This document shows, one piece after another, positions 33,828 through 41,178 of a stretch of DNA of 64,000 nt. The translations under genes and the position numbers were made by a program. The stretch is from Chryseobacterium koreense CCUG 49689 (lineage in GTDB: Bacteria; Bacteroidota; Bacteroidia; Flavobacteriales; Weeksellaceae): positions 124,001 to 188,000 of the forward strand of contig NZ_LFNG01000004.1 in NCBI RefSeq assembly GCF_001045435.1. Reading direction: 5' to 3'. Position 1 is the first letter of the stretch. Every line of letters begins with the position of its first letter. The notes below the pieces were generated by a model. It was not told where the DNA came from. It searched no databases and saw only the letters and a list, made by a program, of their open reading frames with translations.

Positions 33828-34658
33828 TTATTTGGCGTATTTCGCCTTTAGTTTTTGGGCGTTTCTGATCCAGTCTTCTTGTCCGGTCCTTTCGATTTCG
33901 GCGAACCATTTTTCTGCATCTGCTCTGTTTTCGGTAGAATAGGAGGCATGTAAAAGGACATAGAATGCAAAAAGCTTGTTGCCATCGGAAACTTTGGTAA
34001 TGTCTATGTTTTTCAGCGCGCGTTTTGGGTTATCGGTCAATACACTGTTAAAAGCTTTTGCGAGACCCGCTTTTTCTTTGAAATCCGCATTTTCGGTCTT
34101 CTTAATGCACTTGCTGAAATAAGTGTCGCTCAATTTGGCAAATGCGTTCTTCGCTCTGGAGTTTACAGACTTTTGAACCAATCCTTGATAGGCACTGCCG
34201 AGTTCGATCAGTTCTGCATCGGATGGATTTTTAAGTTTTTGAAGTTCTAGGACATCATATAGCAATGTAACATCAGAAGGGAAACCTCCGAATTCCAGAT
34301 CAGACATCTTTGCGTTTAAAAAACCTAAAGACTGATGGATGACATTTCCTTGGTAATCAATAACTTTTACATTTGGAATTGACTTGACATCATAGTAAGA
34401 CCTCAGGAATTTTTCGGAATCAAAATCAACCGAAACTGCGATAAAGCTGCCCAAAGATTCTTTATATTTTGGATTGTTCCAGTATTCGCGCTCCATCTCT
34501 TTGCATGGTTTGCACCAGTTTGCGGTAAAGTCCAGGATGATTAACTTATTGGTGGTTTTTGCCAGTCTTTTTGCCTGATCCAGATCATTGATCCACATTT
34601 GAGCAAAACAAAGCGATCCTAAAAACAAGAACATAACGAACAGTTTAAGCTTCATCAT
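33828..34658 (-). CDS. exported thioredoxin-fold protein
   Basis: 276 aa with a signal peptide (1-20, ending LCFAQ), so periplasmic. An N-terminal thioredoxin domain (about 22-135) has the redox motif WCKPC (C49, C52) and cis-Pro in SIPNVKVID. The C-terminal half (about 140-276) is helical, without a motif I know; the domain combination resembles Bacteroidetes DUF255/thioredoxin_7-type proteins. It lies 15 bp after nadK on the same strand, so it is probably the third gene of a CBS-nadK-thioredoxin unit. Confidence 0.82.
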   Translation of the reverse strand: MMKLKLFVMFLFLGSLCFAQMWINDLDQAKRLAKTTNKLIILDFTANWCKPCKEMEREYWNNPKYKESLGSFIAVSVDFDSEKFLRSYYDVKSIPNVKVIDYQGNVIHQSLGFLNAKMSDLEFGGFPSDVTLLYDVLELQKLKNPSDAELIELGSAYQGLVQKSVNSRAKNAFAKLSDTYFSKCIKKTENADFKEKAGLAKAFNSVLTDNPKRALKNIDITKVSDGNKLFAFYVLLHASYSTENRADAEKWFAEIERTGQEDWIRNAQKLKAKYAK

Positions 34659-34673
34659 GGCGTAAAGATCAGT

Positions 34674-35540
34674 TTAATTTCGCTTGTCATTTCCCCAAAG
34701 CAGTTTTTGGCGGATGGTTTCGTAGAAACTCAAATTATTCGGGTGAATCAAAGAAATCTCGAAAGGCGCTTTTCTGATATGGACTTCCACTCCTGTCTCT
34801 AAATGGAATAAGCGGGAATCGAGCGATATGGAATATTCCGGGACCCGGCTTTTTATCCTTAATCTGATTTCTACATCGTCATTAACTATCAAAGGGCGAA
34901 CATTTAGATTGTGGGGTGCAATCGGTGTGATGACGAAATTGTTGTTGTTGGGTTCTATAATCGGACCTCCACAACTTAACGAATAGGCAGTGGAACCGGT
35001 AGGTGTAGAAATAATCAGGCCGTCTCCCCAAAAGATATTCAGGAATTCGTCATTTATATAGGAATCCACTGTAATCATTGCGGTGGTTTCCTTTCGGGAA
35101 ATCGATACATCATTTAGGGCATAAGGAAAAAACATTCCTTCTCTAGGCGAAACTACTTCAATTACAGAGCGTTTGCTTATTTTCACATTACCTTTTATGA
35201 TGTCGTCTAGCTCCAGGAAAATTTCTTCTTTGGTAAAACTTGCCAGAAATCCTAGACGTCCCGTATTTACTCCTACGACGGGGATTTCCGAGTCCTGCAC
35301 ATAGAGCAATGAATTCACGATGGTTCCATCGCCACCGAAAGTGAAAAAAAGATCCACTCCTTTTTCCTGCAAATCTGATTTATTGGTGAAGGTTTCGAAG
35401 ATATTTGAAAACTCCATCGCATTGGCCATTTTTTCGTACAGAATGGACTTTACTCCGCGTTTCTCCAGTTCTGAAACGAACCTGCTCAGATACAGAAAGG
35501 TGTCTAGGTCGTTTTTTTGGGTGTAGATGGCTGCTTTCAT
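34674..35540 (-). CDS. nadK: NAD kinase
   Basis: 288 aa, phosphorylates NAD to NADP in the cytoplasm. Motifs: FTFGGDGTIVNSLL (GGDG at 69-72), GVNTGRLGFLASF (about 90-102), GDGLIISTPTGSTAYSLSCGG and PIAPHNLNVRPLI. Full length. It lies 3 bp after a CBS-domain gene, a pairing I recall from flavobacteria. Confidence 0.95.
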   Translation of the reverse strand: MKAAIYTQKNDLDTFLYLSRFVSELEKRGVKSILYEKMANAMEFSNIFETFTNKSDLQEKGVDLFFTFGGDGTIVNSLLYVQDSEIPVVGVNTGRLGFLASFTKEEIFLELDDIIKGNVKISKRSVIEVVSPREGMFFPYALNDVSISRKETTAMITVDSYINDEFLNIFWGDGLIISTPTGSTAYSLSCGGPIIEPNNNNFVITPIAPHNLNVRPLIVNDDVEIRLRIKSRVPEYSISLDSRLFHLETGVEVHIRKAPFEISLIHPNNLSFYETIRQKLLWGNDKRN

Positions 35541-35543
35541 TAA

Positions 35544-36197
35544 TTAAAATTCAAGATATTTTTGGAAGAATCCGAACCGGTCTTTTAAAAGTTCCTCTTT
35601 TTCGTCATCATAATATTTATGGACCACGCTGTATCCGTATCTTTCAAAGGTTTCATCAATTGAAGTCAGATTGTTGCTGCTGATTTTCACGGTAATCCGC
35701 ACTTCGTCTTCCACGATGGCGCTTAAATAGCAACCATAGATTTTAGAATTGTTGGATTCCACTATTTTGCAGACTTCGGTCATGGAGTAATTTTTTTCAT
35801 GAACCTGCACAATGAGCATGGCGCCCATTTCCGAAACCAAAGGATATTTTGAAAGCTCGCTGAAAACATCATCGGTAGAGATATAACCCAGATATTTTTC
35901 CTGCTTGTTGATCACGGGAACCACATTCGCACTGAACGTGTGAAAAAGTTTGATGGAATCAAAAAAGTGGCTGTCTTCCAAAATCGCAAATTTCTCAAAA
36001 TGGATTGCGAGCGAAGAGAGGTTTCCCTCCGGACTTTCCTCTAAAAAAGACTGGCTCAGCGCACCCTGGAATATTCCTTTCTTTTTCACGAAAACGTGTG
36101 AGTAGCCAAATTCTTTTGCGGTTTCGTTGGCTTCTTCTATGGAATCATTTACATTAAATGCGGGGTAGTCTTTGGAAATATAATCTTTGATAAACAT
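35544..36197 (-). CDS. CBS-domain protein (AcuB-like)
   Basis: 217 aa: a pair of CBS domains (about 1-130, with AKEFGYSHVFVKKKGIFQG and ANVVPVINKQEKYLGYIS), which bind adenosyl ligands, and a C-terminal ACT-like region (about 135-217). It is probably a regulator that senses adenine nucleotides or NAD; its position directly before nadK suggests NAD(P) metabolism (inference). The ATG is 4 nt after a TAAATTTG box (36202-36209). Confidence 0.8.
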   Translation of the reverse strand: MFIKDYISKDYPAFNVNDSIEEANETAKEFGYSHVFVKKKGIFQGALSQSFLEESPEGNLSSLAIHFEKFAILEDSHFFDSIKLFHTFSANVVPVINKQEKYLGYISTDDVFSELSKYPLVSEMGAMLIVQVHEKNYSMTEVCKIVESNNSKIYGCYLSAIVEDEVRITVKISSNNLTSIDETFERYGYSVVHKYYDDEKEELLKDRFGFFQKYLEF

Positions 36198-36201
36198 TAT
36201 T

Positions 36202-36209
36202 CAAATTTA
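36202..36209 (-). promoter_or_regulatory. -7 promoter box TAAATTTG of the CBS-nadK operon
   Basis: Minus-strand TAAATTTG, then AATA, then ATG: the 4-nt spacing again. Confidence 0.6.
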
Positions 36210-36267
36210 GGAAAATTCTGAATGAGAAAGGTATTTTTAAAATTATTTTGGATTTTGACAAAAAAAA

Positions 36268-36372
36268 TTTGCTTGGTATAGAATCAATTATATATCTTTG
36301 TCGCCTTTCATTTTTACTTTTTATTAGATTTATTTCAAACTGCGCTGTCTTCGGGCAATGCAGTTTTTTGTT
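36268..36372 (+). ncRNA. candidate small RNA with promoter and terminator, antisense to the EamA gene 3' end
   Basis: On the plus strand, -33 TTTG (36268-36271) and -7 TATCTTTG (36293-36300) are 21 bp apart and face a region without a plus-strand gene. About 35 bp on, AACTGC / GCAGTT forms a stem followed by a T-rich run (36339-36372). The hairpin overlaps the last codons of the EamA gene on the other strand. A transcript of roughly 65-70 nt would result. No known RNA family is recognised. Confidence 0.35.
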
Positions 36373-37252
36373 TTTTGTCGGCTGGTTTTGACCTTAAGAA
36401 AATCAGGCCGGCTAAAATAATAATTCCCCCGAAAATTTGCATTGCAGTCAGTTTTTCCCCATCGATGATTCCCCAGATTACCGCCACAATCGGCATGAGC
36501 AAAGTAACTGTGGAAGCGAATAAAGCTGTGGAAATCCGCAATATCCTGTAGTTCAGCATCATCGCCAAACCGGTTCCGAAAATGGCAAGCAAAGAGACGA
36601 ACCCAATGCCGATGAAATTTTCTTGGGTGAAATGAAAATCGCGAAAAAAACCGGAAATAGTAAGCGAAATCAGCGATGGGAGGAACAGTACGAAACCAAA
36701 AACAAACGCAGAAAGTGCAACCGGTTCCACGTGATTGAGTTTTTTCTTCACGGTCAATGCATTGATCGCATACATCAAAGTGGCCAACAATAATAGTAGA
36801 ATCGGAATGAGTTTGAGCTCACCGGCTTCATGACTTCCGAGAGTCAGGATGCAAACACCCGCGAAACTTATTGCCACGCCGATCTTTTGGAATCTTGTGG
36901 AAACCTCTTTCCACAGAAACGGCCCAATCAGAATCACGAATATCGGTACCATGGAATTGATGATTCCCGCCACACTGCTGCTGATTTTGGTTTCAGCCAT
37001 CGGAAAGAGATACATTGGAAAGAAATTTCCGCACGCTGCGGCGAGCAAAAGCCATTTCAACTGTTTTTTGGGGAATTTCCTGATGTTTAGAAATGCGACG
37101 GGCATCAATAGAATTGCCGCAATTATTATCCGCAGACTTCCCACTTCATAAGGATTGTAATAATCCAAGGATTTTTTGATCAGGATAAATGATGAACCCC
37201 AAATGATGGTCAAAATCGTCAGCAGAATCCATTTTTCTTTTTCGTGGTTCAT
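36335..37252 (-). CDS. EamA/DMT-family transporter
   Basis: 305 aa inner-membrane protein with ten hydrophobic helices in two EamA repeats (about 8-145 and 155-295), containing the typical WGSSFILIKKSL opening and the GTGLAMMLNYRIL second-repeat segment. Members export amino acids, nucleosides or other metabolites; the substrate is unknown. The ATG overlaps the aat stop by 4 bp (ATGA type), so the two are translationally coupled. Confidence 0.88.
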   Translation of the reverse strand: MNHEKEKWILLTILTIIWGSSFILIKKSLDYYNPYEVGSLRIIIAAILLMPVAFLNIRKFPKKQLKWLLLAAACGNFFPMYLFPMAETKISSSVAGIINSMVPIFVILIGPFLWKEVSTRFQKIGVAISFAGVCILTLGSHEAGELKLIPILLLLLATLMYAINALTVKKKLNHVEPVALSAFVFGFVLFLPSLISLTISGFFRDFHFTQENFIGIGFVSLLAIFGTGLAMMLNYRILRISTALFASTVTLLMPIVAVIWGIIDGEKLTAMQIFGGIIILAGLIFLRSKPADKKQKTALPEDSAV

Positions 37253-37893
37253 TGATTTTCTTTTAAAATTTTTAAGTATTCAAGTTTTGGAATCATGGTG
37301 GCGCCCAGTGACTCCAGATGTTCGGAGTGAATTTGGCAGTCGATCAGCTTGAAGTTTTCGGCATTTCTTTGCACAAAATCCAGGAATCCTGCTTTCGAGG
37401 CATTGCTTACTTTGGAAAACATACTTTCGCCGCAAAAAATCTTCCCGATGAGAACACCATAAAAACCGCCCACCAATTCGTCATTTTGCCAAACTTCCAC
37501 ACTTTTTGCAAAACCGTGTTGGTGCAGGATTTCGAAGGAATCGATGAGCTCTTTCGAAATCCAGGTTCCGTCCTGACCTTTTCTAAACGCGTTTTTACAT
37601 TCCTCCATTACTTTTCTGAAACATTGGTTTTCGGTAAAGGTGAAAACATGGTCGCGAAGAATTTTCTTCATCGATTTGGAGATCTTCAAATCATTTGGAA
37701 ACAAAACAAATCGCGGATCAGGGCACCACCATAAGATTTCGTCACCTTCATTAAACCATGGGAAAAGTCCCAGCTGATAGGCGAAAAGTAATCTTTGTGG
37801 TGACAGATCGCCTCCAATAGCCATTAAGCCCGATTCTGATTCCAACAGTTCGGGGTCGGGAAACGAAATTTCATTTGGATGGAGACGTACCAT
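37249..37893 (-). CDS. aat: leucyl/phenylalanyl-tRNA--protein transferase
   Basis: 214 aa. Transfers Leu or Phe from tRNA to N-terminal Arg/Lys, creating a destabilising N-end for ClpS/ClpAP degradation. Motifs: FPDPELLESESGLMAIGGDLSP, YQLGLFPWFNEGDEILWWCPDPRFVL, and the acceptor-site segment GGFYGVLIGKIFCGESMFSK. Full length. It is upstream of and overlapping the EamA gene. Confidence 0.95.
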   Translation of the reverse strand: MVRLHPNEISFPDPELLESESGLMAIGGDLSPQRLLFAYQLGLFPWFNEGDEILWWCPDPRFVLFPNDLKISKSMKKILRDHVFTFTENQCFRKVMEECKNAFRKGQDGTWISKELIDSFEILHQHGFAKSVEVWQNDELVGGFYGVLIGKIFCGESMFSKVSNASKAGFLDFVQRNAENFKLIDCQIHSEHLESLGATMIPKLEYLKILKENQ

Positions 37894-37950
37894 TTATGCA
37901 AAAGAAATCCCACTTTTTCAGCAGGATTTTGGTCTTGTTTTCCGGGCGAT

Positions 37951-38346
37951 TTAGAAAGGCAGATCGTCGTCTTCCTCGTTTCCAAAAGGATTTTCGCCTT
38001 TTGCCACTTCACTTGCCGGTTCTGCTCTTTGAACTGGAGCGGCCTCCGTGGGTTCGTTGGAAATGTTGGTGCCGTCTAATTTTTCTACCCTCCAGCCGAT
38101 AATGGAGTTGAAATATTTTACTTCCCCTTGTGGCGAGGTCCACTCGCGACCTCTCAGATTGATTCCAATTTTCACTTTATCACCTTCTTTCAGGTTGTTA
38201 AGCAGGTCGCCTTTTTCCTGCAGAAACTCTACATTAATAGGTTGTGGATATTGTTCTTCGGTCAAAATCACCATTTCCCTTTTCTGAAATCCACTGGCAA
38301 AAGTCTGGATTTCAGATATTTTCTTCACTGTTCCTTGTAATTCCAT
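37951..38346 (-). CDS. DUF3127 protein with SSB-like acidic tail
   Basis: 131 aa from the ATG at 38344-38346; the frame extends to a TTG 6 nt upstream, which is unlikely to be used. Residues 1-90 match DUF3127: beta-rich and probably an OB fold (MELQGTVKKISEIQTFASGF, NINLRGREWTSPQGEVKYFN). The C-terminus is disordered and ends EEDDDLPF, strikingly like the DDDIPF tip of single-stranded DNA-binding protein that recruits repair and replication proteins. DUF3127 function is not established; a ssDNA or RNA-binding role is inferred. Confidence 0.75.
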   Translation of the reverse strand: MELQGTVKKISEIQTFASGFQKREMVILTEEQYPQPINVEFLQEKGDLLNNLKEGDKVKIGINLRGREWTSPQGEVKYFNSIIGWRVEKLDGTNISNEPTEAAPVQRAEPASEVAKGENPFGNEEDDDLPF

Positions 38347-38437
38347 AATCAAATTGTTATAAGATGTAAAAGTATGAAATTACCGAGAGAAAATAAAACG
38401 GGTGATGAAAAATTATTGAGATTTTTCCAAATTTTTC

Positions 38438-38469
38438 TTTGCCTGAAAGAGAAAAAGTTTTTATATTTG
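38438..38469 (+). promoter_or_regulatory. promoter of the tRNA cluster
   Basis: -33 TTTG (38438-38441) and -7 TATATTTG (38462-38469), 20 bp apart. It lies about 31 bp before the first tRNA, a textbook Bacteroidetes promoter. Confidence 0.8.
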
Positions 38470-38500
38470 CACTCACCAAAAAAAAGAACAGAGTTCAGCA

Positions 38501-38582
38501 GCGGATGTGGTGTAATTGGTAGCCACGCCAGACTTAGGATCTGGTGCCGTGAGGCGTGGGGGTTCGAGTCCCTTCATCCGCA
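38501..38582 (+). tRNA. tRNA-Leu (UAG)
   Basis: 82 nt. Acceptor arms GCGGATG / CATCCGC with discriminator A; anticodon stem CCAGA/TCTGG with loop CTTAGGA, anticodon TAG. The long variable arm (TGCCGTGAGGCG) is typical of class II tRNA-Leu, and the T loop is TTCGAGT. CCA is not encoded. Confidence 0.95.
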
Positions 38583-38614
38583 CATAACATTTGGAGAATA
38601 AATTCTCTGGAACT

Positions 38615-38687
<73 letters not shown>

Positions 38688-38700
38688 CATTTATCTACCT

Positions 38701-38784
38701 GCCTTGGTGGTGGAACTGGTAGACACGCAGGACTTAAAATCCTGTGTCCGCAAGGACGTACGGGTTCAAGTCCCGTCCGAGGTA
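38701..38784 (+). tRNA. tRNA-Leu (UAA)
   Basis: 84 nt. Acceptor arms GCCTTGG / CCGAGGT (ending with a G-T pair), discriminator A; anticodon stem CAGGA/TCCTG with loop CTTAAAA, anticodon TAA; long variable arm TGTCCGCAAGGACGT; T loop TTCAAGT. CCA is not encoded. Confidence 0.94.
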
Positions 38785-38787
38785 CTC

Positions 38788-38823
38788 AAAACGCTGTTAA
38801 TCTGTTGATTGATGGCGTTTTTG
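38788..38823 (+). terminator. terminator of the tRNA cluster (and possibly pyrD)
   Basis: Stem AAAACGC / GCGTTTT with a 20-nt loop, then more T. It sits 3 bp after the last tRNA and about 30 bp beyond the convergent pyrD stop, so it may serve both strands. Confidence 0.65.
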
Positions 38824-38853
38824 ATTTTTGGGAAATGCTAAAAAGGGGTAATT

Positions 38854-39870
38854 TTATTTGGATTCCAACTTTTCCAGAATCTGCTGGTTAATCTCCCGAA
38901 TCAAATCCGGCCCTTCATAAATAAATCCGGTATATAGCTGTACCAAACTTGCTCCTGCTTCCAGTTTTTCTATGGCATCTTCTGCGGTGTGAATTCCACC
39001 TACACCGATGATTGGGAACGCATTGCCGCTTTTTTCAGATAAAAATTTGATGACTTCCGTGGAGCGTTTGGTTAATGGTTTTCCGGATAATCCACCGGAC
39101 TCTATTTTGTTCTCGGATTTCAGGTGTTCTCTGGAAAGCGTGGTGTTGGTTGCAATTACGCCTGCGATCTTGGTTTCCTTAATGATTTCGATGATATCCA
39201 ATAACTGTTCATCAGTTAAATCCGGAGCGATTTTCAAAAGGATTGGTTTGGGTTTTTCTTTTTTAGAGTTGCGGTTTTGCAGTTCGCCTAAAAGATTCGT
39301 TAAAGGTTCCCTATCCTGGAGTTCGCGCAGATTCGGCGTGTTCGGCGAGGAAACATTCACCACAAAATAATCTACATAATCAAATAATTTCTCAAAACAA
39401 ATGAGGTAATCATTGACCGCTTCTTCATTAGGAGTGACTTTATTTTTGCCTATATTTCCACCGATCAGGACATTTTTATTTTTCTTTAATCTTTCGATGG
39501 CGGCATCAACACCTTCATTGTTGAAACCCATTCTGTTGATAGTTCCGGAATCCTCAATGAGTCGAAAAAGTCTTTTTGGTGGGTTTCCCGGTTGAGGTTT
39601 CGGGGTTAAGGTTCCGATTTCCACAAACCCAAATCCAAGGTCTGAAAATTCTTTGAAAGCAACAGCGTTTTTGTCTAATCCGGCTGCTAAACCCACCGGA
39701 TTTTTAAACTTTAACCCGAAAACTTCACGCTCCAACCTTTTATCCTCAATCGGCTTTGGCAGAAAGACTTTTGCGAGCCATCCAAAATTCTTTAACATAA
39801 AGAAAGTGAGGTGATGCGCTTTTTCGGGATCAAGTTTGAACAAAAACGGGCGGATTAGGGATTTGTACAT
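38854..39870 (-). CDS. pyrD: dihydroorotate dehydrogenase (quinone), class 2
   Basis: 338 aa, membrane-associated enzyme oxidising dihydroorotate to orotate with quinone as acceptor. The N-terminal helical extension ([20 protein letters not shown]) marks class 2. FMN-binding core: [44 protein letters not shown], the catalytic-Ser region [16 protein letters not shown], and [19 protein letters not shown]. Full length. It is convergent with the tRNA cluster. Confidence 0.96.
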   Translation of the reverse strand: MYKSLIRPFLFKLDPEKAHHLTFFMLKNFGWLAKVFLPKPIEDKRLEREVFGLKFKNPVGLAAGLDKNAVAFKEFSDLGFGFVEIGTLTPKPQPGNPPKRLFRLIEDSGTINRMGFNNEGVDAAIERLKKNKNVLIGGNIGKNKVTPNEEAVNDYLICFEKLFDYVDYFVVNVSSPNTPNLRELQDREPLTNLLGELQNRNSKKEKPKPILLKIAPDLTDEQLLDIIEIIKETKIAGVIATNTTLSREHLKSENKIESGGLSGKPLTKRSTEVIKFLSEKSGNAFPIIGVGGIHTAEDAIEKLEAGASLVQLYTGFIYEGPDLIREINQQILEKLESK

Positions 39871-40009
39871 GGGAATTATTGTTCGGTAAAATTACAAAAA
39901 TCAACTGCTAAAATAAAATCTTAAGAAAAACATAAATTTTTCTTAATGAAATGTTAAAATTGGCATTGAATTTTCATGGCTTATCTCAAGTTTAACACCA
40001 ATTATTAAA

Positions 40010-40918
40010 ATGAAAAAAATGATCACCTTTTGTTTCCTGCTGGGAAGCATTTTTTTATTCGCCCAATTCATAGATCCGAAGATCTCACTGCAGAAAGACT
40101 GGCAAACTTCTGCCACTTTCAAGGGAAAAGTTGCCGGACAGCCGATTACCATGTATTTGGAATACCTGGGACATTCCGGATGGCACGACAAAGTTTTTAC
40201 CGTAAAAGGATGGTATTATTATGATAAGTACAAGCAGAAAATTCCTTTGATGGGATTCTATAATGGAAATTTAATGCTCTACAATTTTGATAGTGAGCAA
40301 GGTTTTAAACAAATCTCAGACGAAGAGTCATTTTGCTGGACTTCGCCATGCCCGGAATTCTCTAATTATAATGAGTTTCTGCAAATCAGCCAAGGATCGG
40401 GAAAATCGCAAAATGGTAAAATGAAGCACAACGGCAAGCAGTATCGAATTCAAATTTTCAAGGATGATTTGGACATCACCTTAAGAAATGAATGGCTCAA
40501 TCTGCCCAACGGAAAAAAATACAACCTTCGAAGAGTCTTGGATGAATATGGTGGAAACGAAATTATTTCCACGTTCGAAGACAAAAAGGAAAACAGGATT
40601 CTCTTCTATTTCGAGAGAGACTCCAATTTCAATAAGCAGGGTTTTTGTGGAGCAAGCGAACCGGAAACAGGCTATCGAATATTGACTTTTGACAAACACT
40701 GGAAGATCCGCAAATTTCAGGTGTACTCCACGAACAGTTGTCTTGCGAATGTTTTCTACCATAAAGAATACAAAACAAAATATGATTTTGTGAAGGCTTT
40801 TTTTGTGGTTTATGAAAATACCTTAAATCTACTCGTCTTAAATCTAAAAAATGCAACATTCAGCTCTACGGTGATGAGGTATAATTACGATCCATCTCAA
40901 CATATGTGGGTTTGGTAA
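40010..40918 (+). CDS. exported protein of unknown function
   Basis: 302 aa with a signal peptide (1-19, ending LFAQ). The mature protein is rich in aromatic residues and charged turns; an early VAGQPITMYLEY segment suggests a lipocalin-like or beta-sandwich domain. Two Cys near 115-120 (FCWTSPC) and two later ones (GFCGAS, SCLANV) could form disulfides. I do not recognise the family. It is followed 55 bp later by a very short secreted ORF and is unrelated to the genes around it. Confidence 0.65.
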   Translation: MKKMITFCFLLGSIFLFAQFIDPKISLQKDWQTSATFKGKVAGQPITMYLEYLGHSGWHDKVFTVKGWYYYDKYKQKIPLMGFYNGNLMLYNFDSEQGFKQISDEESFCWTSPCPEFSNYNEFLQISQGSGKSQNGKMKHNGKQYRIQIFKDDLDITLRNEWLNLPNGKKYNLRRVLDEYGGNEIISTFEDKKENRILFYFERDSNFNKQGFCGASEPETGYRILTFDKHWKIRKFQVYSTNSCLANVFYHKEYKTKYDFVKAFFVVYENTLNLLVLNLKNATFSSTVMRYNYDPSQHMWVW

Positions 40919-40973
40919 TGAAAATAAATTTTGTCAAACACAATTTTGACAGTATATTAGTGAAAAATTATTT

Positions 40974-41075
40974 ATGAAGAAACTACTATTTCTTAGTATG
41001 ATTATTTTTGGACAGTCCTTATTTTCACAAATTACTTTAGCGGAAAACGGAATTGCCCTGAGTGATAATTTTTAA
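40974..41075 (+). pseudogene. truncated secreted protein: signal peptide plus 14 residues
   Basis: A 33-codon frame: ATGAAGAAACTACTA..., a clear signal peptide (MKKLLFLSMIIFGQSLFSQ), then ITLAENGIALSDNF and TAA. The signal peptide looks real, but almost no mature protein follows, so this is probably the remnant of a deleted secreted-protein gene. A short secreted peptide is possible but less likely. A terminator lies 20 bp downstream. Confidence 0.45.
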
Positions 41076-41096
41076 GGAAAAATTCCTTTTCAACAT

Positions 41097-41126
41097 AAAA
41101 AAGCAGAAATCATTTTCTGCTTTTTT
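41097..41126 (+). terminator. intrinsic terminator before glyS
   Basis: Stem AAAAAGCAGAAA / TTTCTGCTTTTT with a short loop and a T run. It ends the transcript of the secreted-protein region. It also shows that glyS does not start at the upstream ATG at 41062. Confidence 0.85.
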
Positions 41127-41153
41127 ACATTTTATCCTCACCATTAATTTCCC

Positions 41154-41161
41154 TATTTTTG
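41154..41161 (+). promoter_or_regulatory. -7 promoter box TATTTTTG of glyS
   Basis: TATTTTTG 17 nt before the glyS ATG at 41179. Confidence 0.55.
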
Positions 41162-41178
41162 CACAAATTCAAAATTCG

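Noticed and set aside
41062-41178. N-terminal extension of glyS with a signal-like segment
   Set aside because: It runs through a strong terminator and precedes the promoter box; the enzyme is cytoplasmic and starts normally at 41179.
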